Positions 52,986 to 64,000 of a stretch of DNA of 64,000 nucleotides are shown piece after piece. How positions within the stretch are numbered: the first letter of the stretch is position 1; every line of letters starts with the position of its first letter. This DNA is from Antilocapra americana. Lineage: Eukaryota; Chordata; Mammalia; Artiodactyla; Antilocapridae. A program made the translations under genes and the position numbers. The notes beneath the pieces were generated by a model. The model saw only the letters and a list, made by a program, of their open reading frames with translations. It searched no databases and was not told where the DNA came from. The DNA lies in assembly GCA_007570785.1 (NCBI GenBank), contig ML660201.1, positions 43,392,595 to 43,456,594 of the forward strand, read 5' to 3'.

Positions 52986-54879
52986 ATTTGGGAAAGCTTC
53001 TTGAAAAGCAGAGTACTGTATCACGTCTCAATTCCTCCATCTGGCATCCCCAAGGACCTCTACACAATCTGTCTATGCTATACATACCAACAACCACCTG
53101 ATGTGTTACCCCACCAGACAAAGGGCCTTCATCCCACCCAAATCCTCTTCCTCCTCCATGACTCCCTCTGCTCCAGTGTGTCAGCTCCCAGAACACCCTG
53201 CATATACGTCACACCCATTGCAACTTCTGGTCTCTGCTGCCCTTCTCCATCACTGAAAGCACTTCTTTCTACTGATCTAAATCCTACTCCACCCTTTCAG
53301 GAAAGGCTGAGAAGTTTCATTTCCTCTGAGTGCTCTACCGCTCCCTCTTTCATAAGCATGATGCACTTATCAGGGAAGACAAATGACCCTTGGGTGAATA
53401 CTGCCTCTGCTCCCCAGGCACCCCTGCAGCAGACACCCCTCACCAGTCTCCAGTCCTCCCACTGCCCACTAATACAGCTGCACACGCTGCCCAATAAGGC
53501 ATCACCCCTGGATGGAGTGGGCATGTGAGCCAAAACTCTATGCCAGCTCAGAGTTAAAAGCTGCACCATTTGCATTTAATCATGAAAGTAAATAGTAGCA
53601 ACAGATGCTTGAGCACTAACTACATATTAGGCCATGAAAGGGGGCAGAGAGGGCCAACGTGATGCCCTGCTTTCCAGAGCTCCTGGTCTAAGTTGGGAAG
53701 GTGAAGCTATGAGGTGTCGTCTTGCATCATTTGAAGATTGTTAGTACCATGAAGACAAGATCCACTGCATCTACCTCTGCAGACCCTCTCATCATATGGA
53801 ACAGAGACATGTGAGCTTAGCTTCAAAAAACATCATGACGGCATCATTCACCAAAAAAGAAAAAAATAGTCCAATGCTGCATTTTTGAGCCCCTGGGCTG
53901 AGACCCTGTCTCACTGTCAGGGAGCCCCACCAGTAGTTCTGACACCCAGACCCAGATCTGTTCTCCTCTCTTAGGTGGAATTACAGAGCTCGGCTTTCTT
54001 CCTTAACTGTGTCAGGCCTTTACATCCTCTTCTGACAGCTCAGGTCAACGTAAATGGCAGTGAGATTATGTGCCCTACATGGGGCTGGTCAAAGTAGCTC
54101 ACTGTCTCCCTGGGATCTAATGGGCCCAGGTCATGCGAAAACTGCCAAGCCCCATCATTTGAGAAATGAAGTCTTTTCTTAGCATTGCTTCTTTTGTCTG
54201 ACATGAGTCAAATGCTCCAACATGTCCATCTCCTTGGCTGAAAAGAAATGAGCAAACATTTCAAAATGGCAGGAACTGAATAAGTTTAAAACCAAACATC
54301 TTCATTTTGATGAGAAGACAGCCATTCCTTTTCCCCATTAACAGAACTAAAGAAAAACCTTTCACATCTACCTACGGTTAAATTTTCTGACATCTCAATT
54401 CTGGGTCTAAACTCATTTCATGCCCCTGATGCTCACTTGTATGCCTGTAAATACACTACATGCACACCTGGACACAGCACTTGAGAAGAGAGAAACATGT
54501 TCCAATCTCTTACCTCAGGGGACTCTCCAAGCTATGGAGTAAGACAAAGAAGGGATTACTATCATAGTCACGTGCAAGGGTCACAGTGAACAGCAACTAC
54601 AGAGAGCAGTAATCGTGCCCCTTGGTTTGCAGAGACCTGACTGCACCCACCTGGTGGGGAAGCACACCTCCCCACTGGTCCCATGCCTATCAAAGCTATC
54701 CTGGGCTTTCACGGAGCTCCACCAGGACCTCAGACTCGGGTCACCCAAGTAACCTGGACGGAGCAACCTGAGGAGGCACCCTGTGGATGGAGCAGCCGAC
54801 TGAATAAAGTTGGCACCTGCTGGGCGGGGCTATCCCCATTTAAGAATATTTAGAATCATGTGTCCAAATGTCCTGTGAC

Positions 54880-55075
54880 CTAGTCCAGTGGCAGCAAAGA
54901 GCTTGGGGACAGGTTCCAGACCTACCACTTACTAGCTGTGTGGACCCAGGCACGTGGCTTTGCCCCTCTTTTGTCACTGCTTCTTCATCATAAAATGAGA
55001 ATAAGAAGGCTAAGTTCACCGCTGAGTGTGGATGAGGTAACACATGTAAAACATAGGGGCCAGGTTTTGTGTGGT
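54880..55075 (+). repeat. MIR SINE
   Basis: CCACTTACTAGCTGTGTGGA, CACTGCTTCTTCATCATAAA and GATGAGGTAACACATGTAAA follow the MIR consensus order. Confidence 0.72.
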
Positions 55076-57467
55076 GTGCGCCTTCCTGGACGCTAGCTCA
55101 CTTGACTGCGGCCTCTGTCTTACATGCTGCACTGGCCTGGCTGCGCCCCAGGAAGAGCACGGGACCTGGCGTGGAGCCACGTAGGCACCAGGACAAGGGC
55201 CCAGCTCGCTGCCCACCCCGTAGGTCTGCATGCCGCCAGTGCAGGCATCTCCTCCCAGCGGGGGCCGGCCCAGGGTCAGCACTGACTCCACTCTCAGGGA
55301 GACAGACACCCAGCCAGAACAGCTCCTACACCTGCTGGACCATCCGGCAGTCTGCCTACGGCACATCACAGAACAGGACACTCAGGACGTGAAACACCTG
55401 CTCCCAGACTCTGTGTCACCCCCTTCTTCCCCTGCACCAGCAGAAGAGCCAGTCCCTGCGGGTTGGCACTGGGGTGGGCAAGGGGGCGGTGCGGGCAGGA
55501 GGAACAGGAGCCGTTCAGTCACCATGTGCTTCTCTCTACCATAAAAACCACTCCTTTGGGATGAAGAATGTAATGAGACCATAGGAATATACATCATTTC
55601 TTTCTGAATAAATTCATGAATCAAAGTTTAAAAAAACATAAACTGCAGAGTCTATAACTGAGATAAAACATGTGATACATTTACTCAGAAGATTAATAAC
55701 TTCATACCTATAATTTATCATTGTTGCAGTATTAGAAAGTAAAACTAATTTAATTTAAAAGACATTGGGTGGCTTAAAAACCAGGTAGCACCTAATTGTG
55801 GTCCTGAGGTAGAAATCAATACCCAAGGCAGTGACTAAGCAGAACTGTCTGCGGACCCACTAGAGCTGGGAGCTCCCCTCATATTGATCTGGCCCTTCGG
55901 TCAGACCTCTCCCTCATCTGTCACTTAACATTTCCCAGAAGCAGGGGGAGGGGACGGGTCTCCCACCAACCCCCACGCTCAGAACCCACATGGGCTTTCT
56001 AGGAGCAGTTCCACTCCCAGGAAAACCAGGGGCTCCAGAAGCAGGCACTAGAGGCGATTCTGCTTGGTCAGGTGGCTGGGTCTAGTCACTAATTGCTACT
56101 GACCTTTTTAAGGTAAAATTGTATGTAGATCTGCCTCATTCCAAAAAAGCAATCTAGGCAGCGAGAATATAAAAATTTGAAGAAAGGGATTGCTAAATGA
56201 CTGTTTCAAAGAAGAAGATCTACACACATGGCACAGAAGGATGTCCATCATACATTACTACAGGAATAACACAAATAGTATGACCCCCTTGGTGTCTGAA
56301 AGCTCTCTTAACAAGCCAGTCTGCAGCAGAGACACCCGAAAGCAAAAAGGCTTGCTTATGAGAGCAAGATCATGGTGGACTGTCTGTCTCTACTTTTACG
56401 AATGTCGGACCTATGTTTTTCTCATTGAGCATCTTTATAATCAGCTGAAAGTCAAAACATTTAGGACAAAAGCAAAAGACAAGAAATAAAAATTAACAAG
56501 AAAGAGAAAATAAAGTGAAACAGGAATAAGAGCACAATGAAGATGCATACGATGAAGACATTTTCATTAATGTCTCTCTGAGATTTCTAATAGCTACTAT
56601 GGAAGGAAACCAGTGACACAAAGTACCTTATCTTTTTAAATGAAATTGCTTCTCAGAATATAAAAGTATTTCTCCAGAGGATTTGCATGGAGAGAAGAAT
56701 CAGCTGACAATATGAACTGAACACAGATTATGGGGGACATAAGAGGAATGGCCGGAACTAGATTAATTTTTGCCTGCCGTCATGGAATTTATACTGTAAT
56801 GGAGAAAACATTTTAGATGGAATACATCTGAAATTAATTTTGTGGTTTACATCCAGAAATTTTTTAAAAAATTAAAACAGAAGGGAAATTATCAGACTGC
56901 ATAGCAAACACCAGAACTTATTAAGTATATTTTCATCAAACATGTCTCAGATGATATATACATAGATGTAAAATGTGTATACTTTTGTTGGCAAAAGTTT
57001 TAAAAATCAAAAAACATAGCTCTAAAAGCCAGTAATCTGGATCTACCAGTGGACACCAGTGGGTAAAAATAACCACTCACTTCTGTTTGCTCATATACTC
57101 TCTCCCCATCCACACACACATACATCCACAAAACTCAAGTTAAAAGGTACTGAAAAAAAATCCCTAACTATGTACAGAGCCCAACACCCAAGAATCAAAC
57201 CGAACAGTAAAACAGAATCAACCCAGGAACAAATGGGAATGGAAGTACATGTCCTAGGTCTGTTTCACAAGGAAGAACTGCATCTCCACATAAGGAAACA
57301 GTGACTCGGCCAAGGTTGGGCAGTGAGTTGGTCTCCTGCCTGTCCTAGGAGACCAAGTGAAGCCATCCTGGGAGTCAGCCATCTCTAGCACTACTTGGAG
57401 AAGAAGGAATGGAGATTGGGTGAGACCAAGACAGGAATCATTATGGGAAGAAAGATGATGCAGGTTT

Positions 57468-57606
57468 GGAGACTTCTCTGGTGGTCCAGAGGATAAGACT
57501 TGGAGCACCCAATGCAGGGAGCCCAGGTTCAATCCCTGGTCTGAGAACTAGATCCACATGTCACAACTAAGATGGGCTCAGCCGAATAAAAAAATAAATA
57601 AATAAG
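57468..57606 (+). repeat. CHR-type SINE
   Basis: GACTTCTCTGGTGGTCCAGA, GGTTCAATCCCTGGTCTGAG, AACTAGATCCACATGTCACA and an AAATAAATAAATAAG tail. Sense on the plus strand, inverse to the gene. Confidence 0.88.
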
Positions 57607-58112
57607 TGGCAGGCTTGCAGAGGATCACAGAAGGGAGGATGGGATGGGGAAGGCTTTGAACCACAGATCCAGACGGCACTCCAGAGCCCCAAGAACACTG
57701 CACTCTCGCAGATGGAGAAACTGAAACCCAGAGAAGGAAGGGCAGCACCAGCACACTGGTGACCTGGGTGGGAAAAGTAGAAGTGGGCACCTGGGCACTA
57801 GACATGGAAAGGAGGGAAGGTCCTAGCAGATTTGATCTACCTCACAGCCTGTCCACCTTCCCTGATCCACCTCGAGTACATGTGAGGAAGAGCTCATAAA
57901 ATGTGACCAGAACAGAGACTGAATTGACACATCCAGTGGGCCCCAAGTGGGACAGGTGAGAGGGAGCACGTGGGCATCTGAAGACCTGGGCCATGGTCCC
58001 ACCCAAGGTGGGCTTGTAGGCCAACTAGAGTCAGGGGGCTGCCAGTTGTCAGGCACACACACCCCTTAGGTGGGAGCAGGGCAGTCAGAGCAGGGGCATC
58101 TACATTTCACAT

Positions 58113-58137
58113 GCGGGGGCGGTGGGGGGGGGGTGGA
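58113..58137 (+). other. G-run cluster, possible G-quadruplex
   Basis: G-runs of five and more than nine separated by C and T (GGGGGCGGTGGGGGGGGGGT). Non-coding. Confidence 0.5.
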
Positions 58138-58379
58138 CATCAGAGAGAAATGGGACCGCTCCTCTCTACCTGCCTTATGGGAAACGGGGGTGGCTAGGGT
58201 AAAAGGATCTCTGAGCTGGGCGGGCTCTACAGAGCCTGAGGCTGTTCTTTTGAAGCATGGTTTCGTGTCTTCATTCACTGGATGAGATGAAGTCTTTCCT
58301 CAGTTTTCTTAAGACTGCAGTGATCTACCAAAAGAACAGTCCTTTAAGAAAGCACAAAACTGAAGATAATGAAGAATGA

Positions 58380-58565
58380 ATTCAAACCCTGGTTCTGCTG
58401 GACCAGATGTATGGTTCAAATGAAAGACCTGAAATGGTCAAGCAGCCATTTCCTCATCCTCTCAATGGTGCCAACACCACCACCCTGGGGGAGTTAAGGA
58501 TTAATAACGATGGTGGAAATGCCTGGTGTGTGTTCTGCACTCAGTAAGGGGCTGCTGTCATTGTG
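58380..58565 (+). repeat. MIR-like remnant
   Basis: AGCCATTTCCTCATCCTCTC, GAGTTAAGGATTAATAACGA and TGTTCTGCACTCAGTAAGG fit a decayed MIR. Confidence 0.5.
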
Positions 58566-59704
58566 CAGCTGTGCTGTGAAAGAGCTGTGATGCTCACAGA
58601 AGGGCCTCCACAAGCATCTCTGCAATCAAGGGTGGGGTTGTGGGAATTTGAGTAGCCACCCTACTCCTGTCCCTCTACACCTCACAGAGCTGAGGCCCAA
58701 GTGATCACACCAAGCATTATACCCCAACCCCAATGTTTTTACCCTGTGAAAATAGTAGAAATATTACTAGAAAACAGTATTGTAGGACTGGCAAACACAG
58801 GAAGGAGCCTAAATAAACAAGCACCTTGAAATCAAAACCACTACAAGTCCTGTTTGGCTACAACTGCAAAACCGACATCCATGCTGTTAATTCAGGCATA
58901 GGCAGATGCCTTTAATGGTTTCATAATCACTCAGATCAATCATCATTTTAATAATGATTAGTGTTGGAAAAGGCAACAGGCTTAATCACAACTGCCTCAA
59001 TTCAAAATTCATTAATACTCTGTGACCGACTGAAATCGTTACACTTGAGTTTTCAATATTTCATAATGTATCTCCTAAAAGAACTGTTGAGCTGCTTAAT
59101 TTCTGTACTCAGTATTTTGAAGCTGCCTTTACATGACAGTATACTTCACTATCCACAGTCACTTCCCAATGAATTAGTGTTCAGGTAAACACCCATCATT
59201 AGGATGACTTTGAGACCGATGAGCAGATGATCCCCTGAAAGCTTCAACAACTAAATAGATGCTATTTGCTAAAATATCTAGGTTCGTTATTTATAAAACA
59301 TCCTAGTGAGTTGGGATAAAGTGGGGCAAACAAATACAGGTTTTTCTTTAATTACAGTAGTGTTGGTGAATCAGACCTGAAATGTCTGGAAATTACCACT
59401 TTCTACAACTTGTGATTCTGCTCAAATGCCAAACTTAAAAAAAAAAAAATCCAAATCCAGAATAGTTCAACTGTGACATCCAGTCGTGCATTTTTTCACA
59501 GCCCAGACATATACAAGCACAGAAAAAGGCAAAGATATGAGTGAAAACAACCCCTCACTACAGTCAGTAAAAGTTGAACAGGAGGGTCTGCAAAATCAAG
59601 TGTCCTGTAACACCTCTGTAAGGCCTTCACTCTACCAGTCGGCTACCGACTTTTAAACATCCAGACATTTCTCACGCCAGGAGAAGGAAAACTGGGAGAA
59701 TGAC

Positions 59705-59925
59705 CAGTGGTACGCTGGATAGCATGGTGAATTTTAGAGTCAGACAGCCTGAATTTAAAGTTCCTACCGGGTCCAGAGATATAACCTGGGACAAGCACCT
59801 CACGCTTTTGAGCTTGGTTTCCTAATTGGTGATAGTCCTGTCAAGAAAATGAATGAACTCACGTGCAATACCCAGTGCAAAGCATGCACACAATAAATGC
59901 TTGTTATTATTATACTGGAAATTGA
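59705..59925 (+). repeat. MIR SINE
   Basis: GGATAGCATGGTGAATTTTA, AACCTGGGACAAGCACCTC, GAGCTTGGTTTCCTAATTGG and CACACAATAAATGCTTGTTA, in MIR order. Confidence 0.75.
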
Positions 59926-60214
59926 GGGTAGAAGGTGAAACAGCAGAAGTTCTCTAAATTGATGTGCATTTAACCATCTGGTCAGATGAACTGACATTCT
60001 TTGCTTCTTCTGAGTAAAAGATAATGACTAAAGTCCGTGCCATAGGGAATCCATGTGGACCCCAAGGTAATTCAGAGAAAATGTATATACATTTTTGTCC
60101 TCAACACTTGTGTTGTATGACTACCAAGAATGGGTTTTGACTCCTCGTTATTCTCCAAATTTAATATAGGGTGGACTTGTCCTGTAACTATCTAATTTAA
60201 TCACATGCTGCAAA

Positions 60215-60800
60215 ATAACTGCAGATGGCAACGGCAGCCATGAAATTTAAAGACGCTCGCTCCTTGGAAGAAAAGCTATGACCAACCTAGATAGCATATT
60301 AAAAAGCAGAGACATTACTTTGCCAAAAAATGTCTGTCTAGTCAAGGCTATGGTTTTTCCAGTGGTCATGTATAGATGTGCGAGTTGGGCCATAAGGAAA
60401 GCTGAGCGCCAAAGAATTGATGCTTTTGAACTGTGATGCTGGAGAAGACTCTTGAGAGTCCCTTGGACTGCAAGGAGATCCAACCAGTCCATCCTAAAGT
60501 AAATTAGTACTGAATATTCATTAGAAGGACTGATGCTGAAGCTGAAACTCCAATACTCTGGATACCTGATACAAAGAACTGACTCCTTGGAAAAGACCCT
60601 GATGGTGGGAAAGACTGAAGGTGGGAGGAGAAGGGGATGACAGAGGATGAGATGGTTGGATGGCATCATCAACTCAAAGGACATGAGTTTGAGGAAGCTC
60701 TGGGAGTTGATGATGGACAGAGAAGTCTGGAAGGCTACAATCTATGGGGTCTCAAAGAGTCAGACATGACTGAGTGACTGAACTGAAATGAAATGATGAA
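60215..60800 (+). repeat. BovB LINE 3' end, sense on plus strand
   Basis: GCAGATGGCAACGGCAGCCA, GACCAACCTAGATAGCATAT, AGGCTATGGTTTTTCCAGTG, GAATTGATGCTTTTGAACTG and the end CATGACTGAGTGACTGAAC. About 585 bp, 5'-truncated, with no intact reading frame. It pairs as an inverted repeat with the BovB copy at 62167. Confidence 0.92.
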
Positions 60801-61059
60801 ACATAAGTGCAAAAAGAATGATTGCTTCTACAAAAACTCAGCTGGATCACCTGGAGGTACCACATAAAGAATGCTGCTCAAGGATTTGTTGAGTTGGATA
60901 TGGGTATCGAGATGACAGCAAGCAACAAGGGAAAACCATACACTTTTAGAATTGCTCTCTGTTTTCTTCTCATGTATCTTTACGTTCTTACTCTAATTTT
61001 TTTCTCCTTTATAAATCTCACTGTTTACTCCCCCTACATATTTCTACCTTCAAATTAGC

Positions 61060-62166
61060 CTTTTGTGGTGCTGGGAAGTTTTCCTCTTTGCTTTTCTTGT
61101 CTTAAAAAAAATTCATTTTAAGATTTTTTTTCTGTTTTTCACCCTTTTTTTGGATGAGTTTTTTTTTTTGTTTTTTAATATAATTCAACTGCTTTTCATA
61201 GAGTTCTTTACAAGCTATAGCTATTCCTGAATATATATAAATCTTTTTCACATACATCTATTTATCGTTGCTTTTTTATTTTTTCTTTTCTTTTTCCCAC
61301 CCATCCTTATATCTTTTCATTTCCTTCTTTTTTTTCTCTCTATTTTCTTCTCTCTTTTTTCAGCAAGTAAGTTAACTTGTTGAGCTCTCCTTGCTATATT
61401 CCCCAGCTGACACACTGCTCACACTCAGTTTTTCAGACTAAGCATTAGCTAGCTCTGCTTTTACTTGGTCACTATCACTTTTGGTTTCCCTTTTCCACCA
61501 AGTCAATCTCATGTACTCTTTTCTTCAGAATACTTTGGTTATAACTGTATGTGCGGAAGTGTGTGTACATGTACCATTATTTCTGTAATTACCTGCATGA
61601 TCTGCTTGATCTCCCACTAGAACACAAGCACAAGTCACCTCTAAGAAGAAATCAACACAAACCACGCAACCAACCTTTCCCTCCATGGGGAAAAAAAATC
61701 CAAAGGAAGAAGGAATACAACCATAAAGCCTGGGAAAAGGAGACACTAAGTGGACAAGCCAAAGAAAAAAATGATGAAAACACAGAGAAATACAGCACAA
61801 ATGAAGGAACAAGGTAGAAATTCACAAGGCCACATAAACAAAGAGGAAATAAGCAATCAACCTGAAAGACAATTCAGAATAATGACAGTAGAGATGCTCT
61901 GAAGACTTGAAAACAGAATGGAGAAAACGCAAGAAACACTGAACACAGTTAATACAACCAACAAGGATATAGAAGAAATAAAGAATAAGTGAACAGAGAC
62001 GAATAACACAATTACCAAAATTAAAAATACTCTAGAAGGAACCAATAGCAGAATAGCTAAGGCAGAGGAACAGATAAGTGAGCTGGAAGATAGAATGGAA
62101 ATACTGCTGAAGAGCAGAATAAAGGGAAAAGAATGAAAAGACAGAAGGAAAGCATCAGAGACCTTT
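61060..62166 (+). repeat. L1 5' portion with broken ORF1 coiled-coil region
   Basis: From about 61880 the plus strand encodes L1 ORF1p coiled-coil-like sequence (EKTQETLNTVNTTNKDIEEI, then after a stop ISELEDRMEILLKSRIKG). The stop lies at about 61988. The T-rich part upstream is probably 5' untranslated. The element is interrupted by a BovB at 62167 and resumes at 63934. Confidence 0.68.
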
Positions 62167-63922
62167 CAGTTCAGCTCAGTCACTCAGTCTCATCTGACTC
62201 TTTACAACCCCACAGGCTGTAGCATGCCAAGCTTCTCTGTCCATCGCAAACTCCTATAGCTTCTTCAAACTCATGTCCTTCGAGTCAGTGAGGCCATCCA
62301 ACCAACTCATCCTGTGTCGTCCTCTTCTCCTCCCACCTTCAATCTTTCCCACCATCAGGGTCTTTTCCAAACTGTCAGTTCTTTGTATCAGGTATCCAGA
62401 GTACTGGAGTTTCAGCTTCAGCATCAGTCCTTCTAATGAATATTCAGTACTGATTTACTTTAGGATGGACTCATGTGATCCCCTTGCAGTCCAACAGACT
62501 CTCAAGAGTCTTCTCCAACACCACAGTTCAAAAGCATCATTCTTTGGCGCTCAGCTTTCTTTATCGTTCAGCTCTCACTTTCAAGCATAACTACTGGAAA
62601 AACCATAGCCATGACTAGACAGACCTTTTTTGGCAAAGTAATGTCTCTGCTTTTTAATATGCTATCTAGGTTGGTCATAGCTTTCCTTCCAAAGAGTAAG
62701 CGTCCTTCCTGGCTGTAATCACCATCTGCAGTGATTTTGGAGCCAAAAAAAATAAAGCCTGTCACTGTTTCCCCATCTATTTGCCATGAAGTAATGGGAC
62801 CAGATGCCAAGATCTTCATTTTTTGAATGCTGAGTTTTAAGCAAACTATCTCATTCTCCTCTTTCACTTTCATCAAGAGGCTCTTTAGTTATTCTTCGCT
62901 TTCTTCCATAAGGGTGGTGTCATCTGTATATCTGAGGTTATTGATACTTCTCCCAGCAATCCTGATTCCAGCTTGTGTTTCATCCAGGCCAGCATTTTGC
63001 ACAATGTATTCTGCATATAAATTAAATAAGCAGTGACAATATACAGCCTTGACGTACTCCTTTCCCAATTTGGAACCAGTCTGTTGTTCCATGTCTGGTT
63101 CTAACTGTTGCTTCTTCACCTGCATATAGATTTCTCAAGAGGCAGGTAAAAGTGGTCTGGTATTCCCATCTCTTGAAGAATTTCCCAGTTTGTTTTGATC
63201 CACACAGTCAAAGGTTCTGGCATAGTCAATAAAGCAGAAGTAGATGTTTTTCTGGAACGGTCTTGCTTTTTTGATGATCCAGTCGATAGTGGAAATTTGA
63301 TCTCTGGTTCCTCTACCTTTTCTAAATCCAGCTTGAACATCTGGAAGTTCATGGTTCACATACTGCCGAAGCCTTGGTTGGAGAATTTTAAGTATTACTT
63401 TGCTAGCATGTAAGATGAGTGCATCTGTGCGGTAGTTTGAGCATTCTTTGGCATTGCCTTTCTTTGGGATTGGAATGAAAACCGACCTTTTCCAGTCCTG
63501 TGGCCACTGCTGAGTTTTCCAAATTTGCTGGCATATTGAGTGTAGCACTTTCATAGCATCATCTTTCAGGATTTGAAATAGCTCGGCTGGAATTGCATCA
63601 CTTTCACTAGCTTTGTTCATAGCGATGCTTCCTAACGCCCACTTGACTTCACATTCCAGGATGTCTGGCTTTAGGTGAGTGATCACACCATCATGATTAT
63701 CTGAGTCATGAAGATCTTTTTGTATACTTCTGTGTATTCTTGCCACCTCTTCTTAATATCTTCTGCTTCTGTTAGGTCTATACTGTTTCTGTTCTTTATT
63801 GTGCCCATCTTTACATGAAATGTTCCCTTGATATCTCTAATTTTCTTGACGAGATCTCTAACCTTTCCCATTCTATTGATTTCCTGTTTCTTTGACTTGA
63901 TCTCTGAGGAAAGTTTTCTTAC
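62167..63922 (-). mobile_element. BovB (RTE) LINE inserted in L1, with broken reverse transcriptase
   Basis: On the minus strand this 1.76-kb 5'-truncated BovB encodes pieces of its reverse transcriptase: VFIPIPKKGNAKECSNYR, VQAGFRKGRGTRDQISTIDW, YFCFIDYARTFDCVDQNK and further on SINNLRYTDDTTLMEES. The catalytic box reads YTDD where YADD is expected, and the frame changes and stops between pieces. The non-coding 3' end lies at 62.2 to 62.6 kb. An 11-bp duplication CAGAGACCTTT (62156..62166 and 63923..63933) flanks the whole. Not functional. Confidence 0.93.
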
Positions 63923-63933
63923 CAGAGACCTTT

Positions 63934-64000
63934 GGGACAATATTAAACACAAAACATTCAAGTTATAGGGGTCCCAGAGGAAGAAGAAAAAAAGGCACTG
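63934..64000 (+). repeat. L1 ORF1 region, continuation after BovB
   Basis: GGGACAATATTAAACACAAA and TATAGGGGTCCCAGAGGAAG are the L1 ORF1 sequence that normally follows the coiled coil. It continues past the window end. Confidence 0.8.

Noticed and set aside
60822..61058. Plus-strand frame with FVELDMGIEMTASNKGKP and a hydrophobic tail
   Set aside because: It looked like a possible processed pseudogene but matches nothing I know and sits between a BovB end and T-rich L1 5' sequence; most likely untranslated LINE sequence.
63135..63746. Open frame of about 200 residues with reverse transcriptase motifs
   Set aside because: It is part of the BovB LINE. It lacks the YADD box in the same frame, and the box found further on is changed to YTDD. 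I list it as a mobile element, not a gene.

Overview
The window is nuclear DNA from a ruminant, most likely a bovid. It carries BovB (RTE) LINE 3' ends, Bov-tA/BOV-A2 tRNA-type SINEs, cetartiodactyl CHR-type SINEs and L1_BT/Art-like LINE 3' ends. These sit with older mammalian repeats (MIR, L2, L1M, a MER/hAT-type DNA element) in gene-poor, intron-like sequence. I cannot tell cattle from sheep, goat or buffalo.

The only protein-coding gene I can support is CACNA1D, the L-type calcium channel alpha-1 subunit Cav1.3, on the minus strand. Six exons were found by translation, splice sites and exact frame continuity. In transcription order they are exon 4 (44431..44570, 140 bp, S2 to S3), exon 5 (35355..35497, 143 bp, S3 to S4), exon 6 (30859..31011, 153 bp, S4-S5 linker and S5), exon 7 (30085..30281, 197 bp, pore loop with the selectivity-filter glutamate), and two alternative 104-bp exons for S6, 8a (23879..23982) and 8b (23222..23325). 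Together they encode most of homologous repeat I. Exon 3 (S1) and exon 9 (start of the I-II linker) were not found and should lie outside the window. The window therefore runs from inside intron 3 to inside intron 8.

The rest is intron. Intron 8 (1..23221) holds a 5-kb nest of L1s in which two younger L1 copies with inverted 5' ends (the twin-priming signature) interrupt an older L1. Intron 4 holds a second old L1 tract of about 4.3 kb, invaded by a hAT-like element. Intron 3 holds a nearly head-to-head BovB pair, one copy of which sits inside L1 ORF1-like sequence with an 11-bp target-site duplication.

No new operon-like, defence or mobile system is present. The most interesting points are the 8a/8b pair, in particular that exon 8b itself begins with a donor-like GTAAAT immediately after its acceptor AG, and the well-preserved insertion structures of the young retrotransposons.
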